Below are positions 8,775-18,186 of a stretch of 64,000 nucleotides of DNA, in pieces. The DNA is from Muribaculaceae bacterium (lineage in GTDB: Bacteria > Bacteroidota > Bacteroidia > Bacteroidales > Muribaculaceae), in the NCBI GenBank assembly GCA_023664185.1, contig JAMPGA010000001.1:746262-810261 (forward strand), given 5' to 3'. A program made the position numbers and the translations under genes. Position 1 is the stretch's first letter; each line of letters begins with the position of its first letter. The notes beneath the pieces are model-generated. The model was given only the letters and a program-made list of their open reading frames with translations. It ran no database searches and was not told the DNA's origin.

Positions 8775-10214
8775 TTATTTCTTGATTTTGTTACCTTTGG
8801 CAAATCCTATCTGGGTGCGTACGCAGCGGAAACCTATATATGAGCGCTGCTCGTTCTGATACTCCCACATGCGTATGTCGGAGCGCACGTTGTGGGCCAC
8901 GTCCTTCCACGAGCCGCCGCGCACAATCTTGCGTTTCAGCTTGTAGGGATCCTCGTTGGCGGCGTCATAGCGATACTCGGGGTTGAGGTCGGAGGTGAGA
9001 CGGCTGACGCTTTCGTTGTAGGCCGTCGATGTCCACTCGCTCACATTGCCGGCCATGTCGTAGAGGCCGAAGTCGTTGGGGGCGTATGTGCCCACACGCG
9101 ATGTGATCAGCTGTCCGTCCTGCACGAAGTTGCCCTCCTGGGGCTTAAAGTTGGCATAGAAGCAACCCTGATCTTCGGTGAGGGGCAGGTCGCCGTCCCA
9201 GGGGAACATGTTTTCGCTCTTGCCGGCGCGGGCTGCATACTCCCATTCGGCCTCGGTGGGCAGACGGTAGGGCTCGATGTATACACCCTCGCGACCCAGC
9301 GAGCGGCGCAGGAAGTCGGTGCGCCAGTTGGCAAATGCATTGGCTTGCTCCCAGCTCACACCCACCACGGGATAGTCGCTGTAGCCGCCGTGCGAGAAGT
9401 AGAGGCGCACATAGGGCTCATTGTATGCGTTGTCGAAGTCGTTAATCCAGGCTGTGGTGTCGGGGTAGACGTTGACAATGTATGTGTTGAGGAAGTCGTA
9501 GTCGCCGGAGAGGGCGCGTGTCACTGTCTCGCGACGTATCTCGCCATCGTCGTCTATGTATGCTGTGTCCTTGGATATAAGGGGGAGCTGGGTGGAGACG
9601 GGACGGTCTGTGTTATAGTCGCGGCGCGAAGCGTCAAGACGGTTTTTGCGCTTGGCGGCCTCGGTGAGGTTGTAGATTTCGTAGCGGTAGTTGAGCTGTG
9701 TGGGGTCGAGCTCGCGCACACCGGTGATGGGGTTTGTGCGGTATACGCTCTCGATGGCACGCTGCTCATCCTCGTTGGCATTGCGCCAGGGTATGGGTTT
9801 GGCCCAGTTGAGGTGGGGTGTGATAGGGTTGCCTTCGCGGTCTTCCTCGATCTTAAACTCCTCGTTGCCGCCGTAGCGAGGGTCGGCGAGGCGCTCGCGG
9901 ATAATGGAGTCGCGCACCCAGAATACAAACTGCTTGTACTTGGCGTTGGTCACCTCGGTCTCGTCCATCCAGAAAGCGTCGACCGACACACCGCGCTGGT
10001 CGGCACGGAGATTCCACAGGGAGTCGTCCTGGGCGGGTCCCATCTTAACGGAGCCACGTCCCACGAGCACCATGCCGTAGGGAGTGGGTTCAGACCACGA
10101 CATGCCACCGACGCCGGTGACCTCGCCCCCCATGGAGCTGCGTGAGCCTGAGGCACAGGCCACCGCCATGAGCAGAAGGGAAAGGGAGAAGAGTATGTGT
10201 ATGATACGTTTCAT
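8775..10214 (-). CDS. gldK: Type IX secretion lipoprotein GldK (PorK)
   Basis: Outer-membrane lipoprotein that forms, with GldN, the periplasmic ring of T9SS. The N-terminus is a lipoprotein signal with the lipidated Cys probably at C20 (LLMAVAC). The body is a formylglycine-generating-enzyme (FGE/SUMF) fold: GMVLVGRGSVKMG near the start, WMDETEVTNAKYKQFV, PVVGVSWEQANAF, LPTEAEWEYAARAG and the end motif VRGGSWKD...YIGFRCV. In GldK this fold is structural, so no sulfatase-modifying activity is proposed. 479 residues is normal for the family. It sits 3 bp after the porP stop. Confidence 0.94.
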   Translation of the reverse strand: MKRIIHILFSLSLLLMAVACASGSRSSMGGEVTGVGGMSWSEPTPYGMVLVGRGSVKMGPAQDDSLWNLRADQRGVSVDAFWMDETEVTNAKYKQFVFWVRDSIIRERLADPRYGGNEEFKIEEDREGNPITPHLNWAKPIPWRNANEDEQRAIESVYRTNPITGVRELDPTQLNYRYEIYNLTEAAKRKNRLDASRRDYNTDRPVSTQLPLISKDTAYIDDDGEIRRETVTRALSGDYDFLNTYIVNVYPDTTAWINDFDNAYNEPYVRLYFSHGGYSDYPVVGVSWEQANAFANWRTDFLRRSLGREGVYIEPYRLPTEAEWEYAARAGKSENMFPWDGDLPLTEDQGCFYANFKPQEGNFVQDGQLITSRVGTYAPNDFGLYDMAGNVSEWTSTAYNESVSRLTSDLNPEYRYDAANEDPYKLKRKIVRGGSWKDVAHNVRSDIRMWEYQNEQRSYIGFRCVRTQIGFAKGNKIKK

Positions 10215-10217
10215 AAG

Positions 10218-11222
10218 TTACATTATGCGGATGCTCTTGTGTTTGTTGCGGTTTTTCTCGGAGAAGTCGAGTTTAAGGTTGTAGCCGGCAAAGACCTCGT
10301 GGCTGCCCGACGAGGCTTTGGAGATGTCGGAGATGTGGTAGTCATAGCTGTAGCCTATGAATATTCCCTTTATCTCAGCCGACAGCAGCAGCGAGACGGC
10401 ATCGTTGTGACGGTAGCCCACGCCGGCTGTGAAGAGTTTGTTGTAACGCACACGTCCGGTCACGGCAAAGTCGGTAAAGGTGAAGTCGCTGCGCACCAGA
10501 ACGGAGGGTAACACTTCAAATAACGTGTTGCGAACCGGAATATTGCCCTCGGCGGTGAAATAGAGGGTGCGGTTAGCTGTAAATTGATATTTTTTAGCAG
10601 TTTCAGAGTTTGTTGTGCCCGTCTGGGAGTCGTTCTCGTCGGAAAAGGTCACTGTGGGGGAGTTGGCGTGGAGCAGCGACACTCCGGCCTTGAAGTATTT
10701 GTGCACGTAGTATACGCCCAGCCCGAGGTCGAGGGCATTGCCGGCCACGTCGCGCTGCGGTATGGCGTCGTCGGCACTCTGGTGATAGTCATCGTCGTCG
10801 GGGATATAGACTTCCGAGCCTTTGAACTGCTCGTTGAAGAAACCCACCTGCAGGGCGGCTGTAAACTCACCCTTGAGCAGCTTGATCTTGTAGCCTATCT
10901 GGGCATCGACGGTGAGGTTGCGAAACAGTCCGTAAGATTCCTGCTGCACGGTGAGGCCGGTGCCGAAACGCTTGCCAAGGAAGCGGAAGGGCATGTCGGC
11001 GGCAGCCAGAAAGGTGCGCGGAGCATTGTCGATGCCCACCCACTGCATGCGCATACCGCCGCGCAGACGTATGTTGTCGGTGTCGCCGGCGGCGCCGGGA
11101 TTATAATATGTGGGCACGGCCCAGTATTGTGTGAGCATGGCATCGCCCTGAGCCCGGAGCGCAGGGACTGAGGCAGCCACACACAGAAGGGCACACAGTA
11201 GTCTGAGCAAGGTTTTCATCAT
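10218..11222 (-). CDS. porP: PorP/SprF family type IX secretion outer-membrane protein
   Basis: Outer-membrane beta-barrel of the PorP/SprF family, which helps cargo reach the surface and interacts with the GldK ring. The signal peptide is followed by the family start AQGDAMLTQYWAVPTYYNPGAAG. The rest has alternating short aromatic beta strands and recurrent family phrases such as LDLGLGVYYVHKYFKAGVSLLH. Length 334 residues. The gene starts inside the porT stop (ATGA overlap), and the order porP-gldK-L-M-N matches known T9SS operons. Confidence 0.9.
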   Translation of the reverse strand: MMKTLLRLLCALLCVAASVPALRAQGDAMLTQYWAVPTYYNPGAAGDTDNIRLRGGMRMQWVGIDNAPRTFLAAADMPFRFLGKRFGTGLTVQQESYGLFRNLTVDAQIGYKIKLLKGEFTAALQVGFFNEQFKGSEVYIPDDDDYHQSADDAIPQRDVAGNALDLGLGVYYVHKYFKAGVSLLHANSPTVTFSDENDSQTGTTNSETAKKYQFTANRTLYFTAEGNIPVRNTLFEVLPSVLVRSDFTFTDFAVTGRVRYNKLFTAGVGYRHNDAVSLLLSAEIKGIFIGYSYDYHISDISKASSGSHEVFAGYNLKLDFSEKNRNKHKSIRIM

Positions 11223-11944
11223 TCGAAGTAGAAGGTAAACACCACCATGCGCGACATGGCTTTCTTAAGCGAGCGCGATATCTTTATCTTGTCGGGCTCG
11301 TCCTGAAGGTCGGGGCGGTCGTGCTGAATCACATCCGAGAGGCCGAAACAGAACTTCACCTCGGGGATAAACTTGAAGTAAGGCAGATAGAAGTCGCAGC
11401 CAAATCCGGCGGTGAGGAAAAATTCCATCGGCTTGGTGCGCAGATAGTCGGCTTTCTTGACCGTGACGTTGAAGGCCGGCATGACTCCGGCGGTGAGATA
11501 GGGTCGCGAGTTGTGGAGGCGCATGCCCGAGAATTTGAGATCGAAGGGGAACACTACATAGGCGGCCTTGACATTCTGGCGCAGCTCCTCACCGGTGTTG
11601 AACTCGCGCATGGTCACGTCGCGGTTGCCGAAATACATGCCGGGTGTGAAGCGCAGGTTGAACAGAGAGCTGAGGCGGAAGTCGATGAGGCCGTTCACGC
11701 AGAAACCGGGCGAGAAGGATGGTTGCTCCATATACCACTCCTCACCGTTGTCCAGGGGGCCGGCATGGGTGAAGATGAAGTCCTGTGTGTGGAGCCCCAC
11801 CGAGAAGCCCAGGTGCCAGCGGCGCATGTCGGCATAGGGGCGGTTGAGCACCTTGTCGTTGAAGCCCTGGGCAGCGGCGCCGAAGGTAGCAACCATGGTC
11901 ACCAGCAGCAAGAGTCTGTGATATGATTGTAGAAGCCGGTTCAT
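11219..11944 (-). CDS. porT: PorT-like outer-membrane beta-barrel protein (T9SS)
   Basis: 241-residue protein with an N-terminal signal peptide ending near AAAQG and a small outer-membrane barrel pattern that ends in an aromatic-rich strand (VVFTFYFE). Conserved PorT-like phrases are visible: RRWHLGFSVGLHTQDF, RFTPGMYFGNRD and FKFIPEVKFCFGLSDV. PorT is required for T9SS maturation in Porphyromonas. It is the first gene of the operon and overlaps porP by 4 bp. The start codon lies only 6 bp from the terminal repeat of a MITE, so native upstream signals have probably been displaced. Confidence 0.85.
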   Translation of the reverse strand: MNRLLQSYHRLLLLVTMVATFGAAAQGFNDKVLNRPYADMRRWHLGFSVGLHTQDFIFTHAGPLDNGEEWYMEQPSFSPGFCVNGLIDFRLSSLFNLRFTPGMYFGNRDVTMREFNTGEELRQNVKAAYVVFPFDLKFSGMRLHNSRPYLTAGVMPAFNVTVKKADYLRTKPMEFFLTAGFGCDFYLPYFKFIPEVKFCFGLSDVIQHDRPDLQDEPDKIKISRSLKKAMSRMVVFTFYFE

Positions 11945-11950
11945 TTGTTA

Positions 11951-12308
11951 GAGTGTGTCTAATAAAGGGTGTTAACGCGTAGGGTTCATGTTATGAGATG
12001 TATTTATCGATGCAGTTTCAGGAGTGTACTGGATGTACACGACTGAAACAAAGCGATAAAGACATCCATAGCATGAAGTCAAATCATTCTTTCTTTCCGC
12101 GTCATTTAGCCTCATAAGACTTTTGTAAATTATAAAATGTTGTTTTAACGAGTGTGAATTAACGAAAGTTACCTCGGTTCGGCCACTCTTTGCCGCTTTT
12201 TGCCTAACTCTTCGGTCATGTGGCTACTGCCACACTCTCTCATCGTTAGACAAAAATCGTCTAAAGATTGGCCGCCCTACGTGTTAACATCCTTTATTAG
12301 ACACACTC
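11951..12308. mobile_element. Miniature inverted-repeat transposable element (MITE), 358 bp
   Basis: Long terminal inverted repeats: 11950-11984 matches the reverse complement of 12275-12309 at 33 of 35 positions. The ends read GAGTGTGTCTAATAAAGG. Both sides are flanked by TTA (11948-11950 and 12309-12311), a plausible 3-bp target duplication. No transposase frame is present, so it must be mobilised in trans. TNA-type 3-bp duplications are known for subgroups of the IS5 family, so an IS5-like parent is possible. It also contains a large nested hairpin. It lies between DUF4834 and porT. Confidence 0.8.
11985..12077. repeat. 93-nt nested hairpin inside the MITE
   Basis: Arms pair in register: TTCATG (11985-11990) with CATGAA (12072-12077), TTTATCG (12003-12009) with CGATAAA (12054-12060), GTTTCAG (12015-12021) with CTGAAAC (12043-12049), and TGTAC (12025-12029) with GTACA (12035-12039). 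Small internal loops separate these blocks. The structure would form in DNA or in RNA of either strand. Confidence 0.8.
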
Positions 12309-12359
12309 TTAACGCAATAAACTGCCGATTTATTGTGTCATTGTGCCGGCTTCGGTGTT

Positions 12360-12698
12360 CTAACGGGGATCAATCTCTTCCCATTCGGCGTCGGATACCT
12401 GTGGCTCCATGGGAGTGTGTTTTGTGGGCGGAGGGGGTGGAAGGGGGATGTCGATCTCCTCAAATTCAATATATTCACCTTCGTCGCGGCCATATATTTT
12501 GCCACGGCGGGGGGCATGGTGGCTTTGTTGGGGAGCTGCCCCGGAGCGGGGTGCGGAGTTGCCGCTCATGCCAAACATCTCGTTGATGCGCTCCTCCATC
12601 TTGCGTCGTGCATAGCGCGCGAGCCATGCCCTCAGCAGAGGCCACAGCAGATAGACCGTCAGATAGACGATGAGTATTGTCAGAAAGAATGTGATCAT
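12360..12698 (-). CDS. DUF4834 family small membrane protein
   Basis: 112 residues. One strongly hydrophobic N-terminal segment (about residues 2-24) is followed by a basic stretch (RARYARRKMEERINEMFG-like), a Pro-rich linker with a run of six prolines, and an acidic C-terminus (VSDAEWEEIDPR). The N-terminal anchor plus the YIEFEEIDI-type tail is what I recognise as DUF4834. No biochemical role is known to me. It lies 12 bp after pssA and is probably co-transcribed with psd-pssA. Confidence 0.75.
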   Translation of the reverse strand: MITFFLTILIVYLTVYLLWPLLRAWLARYARRKMEERINEMFGMSGNSAPRSGAAPQQSHHAPRRGKIYGRDEGEYIEFEEIDIPLPPPPPTKHTPMEPQVSDAEWEEIDPR

Positions 12699-12710
12699 TT
12701 ATACACCTTC

Positions 12711-13424
12711 TCAGTCTGCAGCATCAGGGTCAGTGCGTTTGCCCAGGAGGGAAATGAGTATGTAGAGCACTATGGTCCATGCCAGTCCGGCCAGTCCGTC
12801 GGTCACCACAAAAAGCGCGCATGCCAGGATTATGACATAGCGGCGCACATTCTGGCGCACTCCCCACGATGAAAATTTGAGCGAAAACATCTTCAACTCG
12901 CTCACCATGAGCAGCGAAATGGCTGCTATGAGCACACACATCACTATGTCGCCCGGATAGCCGTGAACGTTGATCCAGCCCAGCGCACCTATCCAGAAGA
13001 TGGCGTTGGCGGGGATGGGAAGCCCTATGAACGAGGTGGTCTGACGGGTGTCTATATTGAATTTAGCCAGGCGCAAGGCTCCGCACACTACAATCATGAG
13101 GCTGAAAAAGGGCACTATGGCCCAGGATGAGCACCCCCTCATCAGCGCAAACACGAGCATCGAGGGCGCCAACCCGAAGCTCACCAGGTCGCTGAGTGAG
13201 TCGAGCTCCTTGCCCATGGGGGAGTAGGCCTTGAGCAGGCGTGCCGAGAAACCATCCCAGAAGTCGAAGGCTGTGGCCGCGGCTATTAGTATAAAGGCCA
13301 GCGACTGGTTTGACAGCCCCCACAGTGACACCTCGGGGCTCAGAGCCGTCACCACTGCCATGGCTCCGCAGAGCAGGTTGAGGCAGGTGATGGTGTTGGG
13401 GATATAGGTTGCTATTTTTTTCAA
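12711..13424 (-). CDS. pssA: CDP-diacylglycerol--serine O-phosphatidyltransferase
   Basis: Makes phosphatidylserine from CDP-diacylglycerol and serine at the inner membrane, the step before phosphatidylethanolamine. The CDP-alcohol phosphotransferase signature DGxxAR(x8)Gxxx Dxxx D is complete: D57, G58, A61, R62, G71, D75 and D79. Several membrane segments follow. The start is a TTG codon at 13424; there is no upstream ATG in frame, and the sequence KKIATYIPNTITCLNLLCG is the conserved family N-terminus. It is 45 bp downstream of psd. Confidence 0.95.
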   Translation of the reverse strand: MKKIATYIPNTITCLNLLCGAMAVVTALSPEVSLWGLSNQSLAFILIAAATAFDFWDGFSARLLKAYSPMGKELDSLSDLVSFGLAPSMLVFALMRGCSSWAIVPFFSLMIVVCGALRLAKFNIDTRQTTSFIGLPIPANAIFWIGALGWINVHGYPGDIVMCVLIAAISLLMVSELKMFSLKFSSWGVRQNVRRYVIILACALFVVTDGLAGLAWTIVLYILISLLGKRTDPDAAD

Positions 13425-13469
13425 TTGGAAATCGATGATTGAGGGTGGGAGGATGGGGTGAATTGACGG

Positions 13470-14135
13470 TTATCTCAGTCGGGCCACAGTGGTGACTCCG
13501 CCCACTGTCTTGTCGCCTATTTTAACGAATATCTCGGCGTCGAGCGGAAGATAGATGTCCACACGCGATCCGAATTTGATGAATCCCATGTGGTCTTCTA
13601 TGTCGGCGGGCTCGCCGGGCTGGGCGTAGGTCACGATTCGACGGGCCACGGCTCCGGCTATCTGGCGCATTAGTATCTCCTGGCCGTTGGCTGCACGGAT
13701 CAGCACGGTGGAGCGCTCGTTTTCAATGCTTGCCTTGGGGAGATAGGCGCTAAGAAAACGCCCTTTGTGGTGGCGCACCATGAGCACCTCGCCGTCCACC
13801 GGATACCAGTTGGCATGCACATTGAACACCGACATGAACACCGAGAGCATCCTGACGCGGCGGCGGAGCACCTCGGGCTCAAACACCTCCTCGAGGGCCA
13901 CTACGGTGCCGTCGACACTCGACACCACCACTCTCTCGCGGTCGCCGCGAAAAGTGCGCCGCGGCGAGCGGAAGAAATTTACCACCAGCAGATAGAACAC
14001 TCCGCAGATGCTCGAGAACACGATGGGTATGGCCACAGGGCGAATAAACATCCATGCCGACAGATTGATGACAATCATTATCAGCATCAAAACTATGAGG
14101 ATGTTGGTTCCTTCGCTGTGGATTTTTACTCGCAT
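13470..14135 (-). CDS. psd: Phosphatidylserine decarboxylase (short PSD family), pyruvoyl enzyme
   Basis: Decarboxylates phosphatidylserine to phosphatidylethanolamine. The 221-residue protein has two N-terminal hydrophobic segments (about 14-52), then the soluble catalytic part. The self-cleavage motif is FGS with G189-S190; cleavage would give a 32-residue alpha chain starting with the pyruvoyl group. It is the first gene of psd-pssA-DUF4834. A TATCTTTG motif (14203 to 14196, minus strand) could be a -7 box, but I see no good -33 partner. Confidence 0.92.
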   Translation of the reverse strand: MRVKIHSEGTNILIVLMLIMIVINLSAWMFIRPVAIPIVFSSICGVFYLLVVNFFRSPRRTFRGDRERVVVSSVDGTVVALEEVFEPEVLRRRVRMLSVFMSVFNVHANWYPVDGEVLMVRHHKGRFLSAYLPKASIENERSTVLIRAANGQEILMRQIAGAVARRIVTYAQPGEPADIEDHMGFIKFGSRVDIYLPLDAEIFVKIGDKTVGGVTTVARLR

Positions 14136-14243
14136 TACTAATTTTTCGTGGTGTCAGTTTGCAGGACGGCAGATGCAGACTTTGGATTAATTGCGCAAAG
14201 ATAACGATTTTTCTGCAACTTTGTGCAATTCCGGGCAGGGAAT

Positions 14244-15251
14244 TTACTTATGCTCCATCATATACATGGCTATTTGCACTGCGTTGAGGGCGGCTCCTTT
14301 CTTTATCTGGTCGCCCACGAGCCAGAAGGCCAGCCCGCAGGGATTGTCCAGATCGCGGCGCAGACGACCCACATATACGGGGTCGGTGCCGGTGGCGTCC
14401 AGGGGCATGGGATAGGTCTTGGTGGCAGGATCGTCGACCACCACGAGGCCGGGAGCCTGCTCGAAGGCGCGGCGCACGTCGGCGAGCTCGAGGGGCTGCT
14501 CGGTCTGCACCCAGAGAGCTTCGCTATGGGCTCGGAGCACGGGCACACGCACGCAGGTGGCACTGACGCTCAGATGGGGAGCGTGCATTATCTTGCGGGT
14601 CTCGTTATACATCTTCATCTCCTCCTTGGTGTAGTCGTTGTCGGTGAAGACGTCGATCTGGGGGATGAGGTTGTTGGCCAGCTGATAGGCAAACTTCTCA
14701 ACAGTGGGTTTCTCGCCCGCCAGCACCTGGGCCTGCTGGGTGAGCAGCTCGGCCATGGCGGTGGCTCCGGCACCGCTGGCAGCTTGATAGGAGGCTACGT
14801 GGACATGGCTTATGGGCGAGAGGTCGTTGATGGGCTTCAAGGCCACCACCATGATGATGGTGGTACAGTTGGGGTTGGCTATGATGCCGCGCGGGGCATT
14901 GAAGGCGTCGTCGCCGTTTACTTCGGGCACCACCAGGGGCACTTCGGGATCCATGCGGAAGGCCGATGAATTGTCGATCATTACGGCGCCACGCTCGGTG
15001 ATGATCGGGGCAAATTTTTTGGACACACCGGCGCCGGCCGAGGTGAAGGCGAAGTCAACCCCCTCGAAGTCGGAGGGATCTTCGCGAAGCAGGCGGACAG
15101 TGTATTCCTTGCCGCGAAATGTGTATTTGCGTCCGGCCGAACGCTCGGAGCCGAAAAGCAACAGTTCGTCAACGGGGAAGTTCTGCTCGTCGAGCACTCG
15201 GAGAAATTCCTGGCCTACAGCGCCGCTGGCGCCTACTATAGCAACTTTCAT
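14244..15251 (-). CDS. asd: Aspartate-semialdehyde dehydrogenase
   Basis: Reduces aspartyl phosphate to aspartate semialdehyde with NADPH, feeding the lysine/diaminopimelate, threonine and methionine branches. The nucleotide-binding loop GASGAVG is at residues 7-13, the catalytic Cys is C129 in NPNCTT, and the active-site His is probably H242 ([11 protein letters not shown]). 335 residues is the normal size. It is 48 bp downstream of the acyl-CoA ligase gene. The next step of the lysine route, dapB, lies elsewhere in the window. Confidence 0.96.
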   Translation of the reverse strand: MKVAIVGASGAVGQEFLRVLDEQNFPVDELLLFGSERSAGRKYTFRGKEYTVRLLREDPSDFEGVDFAFTSAGAGVSKKFAPIITERGAVMIDNSSAFRMDPEVPLVVPEVNGDDAFNAPRGIIANPNCTTIIMVVALKPINDLSPISHVHVASYQAASGAGATAMAELLTQQAQVLAGEKPTVEKFAYQLANNLIPQIDVFTDNDYTKEEMKMYNETRKIMHAPHLSVSATCVRVPVLRAHSEALWVQTEQPLELADVRRAFEQAPGLVVVDDPATKTYPMPLDATGTDPVYVGRLRRDLDNPCGLAFWLVGDQIKKGAALNAVQIAMYMMEHK

Positions 15252-15299
15252 ATAGTCAGAGTGAGGGTAAATTGTTTTTGGATAAGGGAGAGGGGTGGA

Positions 15300-17102
<1,803 letters not shown>

Positions 17103-17424
17103 AGTCGAAAAGTGTTAAGAGCTGCAAAGTTAAGCCTATTTTCCCGGCCACGTGGTATTTAGTGGCTTAAAAGTTTATAAACGTTAACATTTCATCGCAA
17201 ACTGCACACTCCTGTTAACATTTTTCAACACAATCGAATGGGGAAAATTGAGAATGATTGAGAGTTGAGAGTTCATCTCTCAGTCCCTGATATTCAGATT
17301 TACTCCTTAATTGTTAATCACTGTTAAAATCATACTCGTATCCGAACCTTTTGGGAGTGTCGAATGTTATAATAATGTAGTTACTATATTTGCACTGTGT
17401 TTTCATGGTATTAGATTTAAGGTT
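17103..17424. other. Intergenic region without a gene
   Basis: AT-rich spacer between the acyl-CoA ligase promoter and the terminator of the xylose/eda operon. It contains a short run of GAGAGTTGAGAG-type repeats near 17250-17283 and a TATATTTG motif on the plus strand (17385-17392) that could start a very short RNA ending at the adjacent terminator. The frame at 17311-17532 runs through the terminator and is not credible as a gene. Confidence 0.5.
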
Positions 17425-17466
17425 AAAAAAAAACGGGCCGTCGAGATGACGGCCCGTTTTTTGTTT
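17425..17466. terminator. Bidirectional terminator of the xyl/eda operon
   Basis: ACGGGCCGTC at 17433-17442 pairs with its complement at 17448-17457, flanked by an A-run on the left and a T-run on the right. On the minus strand it lies 14-55 bp downstream of the eda stop and would end the operon. It could also stop plus-strand transcripts. Confidence 0.9.
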
Positions 17467-17479
17467 GAGCTTCAAGTGA

Positions 17480-18148
17480 TTACTTGCGGGCTTCGGCTAC
17501 GTAACCGAGGGCTTCGCGGCATTTGTCGGTGACATATGCCCAGTCCTGAGCAGCCACGCGATCTTTGGGGAAGAGCTTCGAGCCCATGCCTACGCAGTAG
17601 ACACCGGCCTTGATCCAGCTTTCGATGTTCTCTTTTGTGGGTTCAACGCCGCCAGTCACCATGAGCTTGCTCCAGGGCATGGGGGCGAGCAGGCCTTTGA
17701 CGAGCTTGGTGCCGAGGACGTCGCCGGGGAAGATCTTGCACAGGTCGCAGCCGGTCTCCTGGGCTGCGCCAACTTCGCTTACAGAGCCGCAGCCGGGGGT
17801 ATAGGGCACGAGGCGACGGTTGCAGATCTTGGATACTTCGGGGTTGAAGAGCGGGCCAACAACGAAGCATGCACCCAGCTGGATGTAGAGAGCTGCGGTG
17901 GCGGGATCGACGATTGAGCCTACGCCCATGGCCATTTCGGGGCACTCCTTGGCGGCAAATTTAACCACCTCGGCAAACACTTCGTGGGCGAAGTCGCCAC
18001 GGTTGGTGAACTCGAAGGCACGCACGCCGCCATCATAGCAAGCCTTTACCACCTGCTTTGCCACTTCGGGATCTTTGTGATAGAACACGGGCACCATGCC
18101 GGTCGAGCCAATCTTCTCGAGTACGGCAATCTTATCAAATTTTGCCAT
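17480..18148 (-). CDS. eda: KDPG/KHG-type aldolase (2-dehydro-3-deoxyphosphogluconate aldolase)
   Basis: Class I aldolase that cleaves KDPG (or 4-hydroxy-2-oxoglutarate) to pyruvate plus an aldehyde. The Schiff-base Lys is K138 in [10 protein letters not shown], and the conserved acid is E46 in FEFTNRGD. The substrate loop PYTPGCGS and the phosphate-binding VTGGVEPT are visible. 222 residues is typical. The FTNRG variant differs from the EVTLRT of enterobacterial Eda, so the exact substrate is not certain. It is the last gene of the xylose operon, 38 bp after xylE, which is an unexpected place for an Entner-Doudoroff/uronate enzyme. Confidence 0.9.
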   Translation of the reverse strand: MAKFDKIAVLEKIGSTGMVPVFYHKDPEVAKQVVKACYDGGVRAFEFTNRGDFAHEVFAEVVKFAAKECPEMAMGVGSIVDPATAALYIQLGACFVVGPLFNPEVSKICNRRLVPYTPGCGSVSEVGAAQETGCDLCKIFPGDVLGTKLVKGLLAPMPWSKLMVTGGVEPTKENIESWIKAGVYCVGMGSKLFPKDRVAAQDWAYVTDKCREALGYVAEARK

Positions 18149-18186
18149 TGTATTTTTTTGTATTTAAGGGTTTGTTGGTTTTGGGA

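Noticed and set aside
8892-10145. 417-codon open frame opposite gldK
   Set aside because: Composition is Val/Gly-rich without any domain, and it lies fully antisense to a clear gldK. Long antisense frames are expected from the GC-rich third positions here.
8775-10214. GldK as a sulfatase-modifying (formylglycine-generating) enzyme
   Set aside because: The FGE fold is present, but the lipoprotein signal and the gldK-L-M-N order show the T9SS ring protein.
11951-12308. Complete insertion sequence between DUF4834 and porT
   Set aside because: No transposase frame exists inside the terminal repeats; the element is a MITE only.
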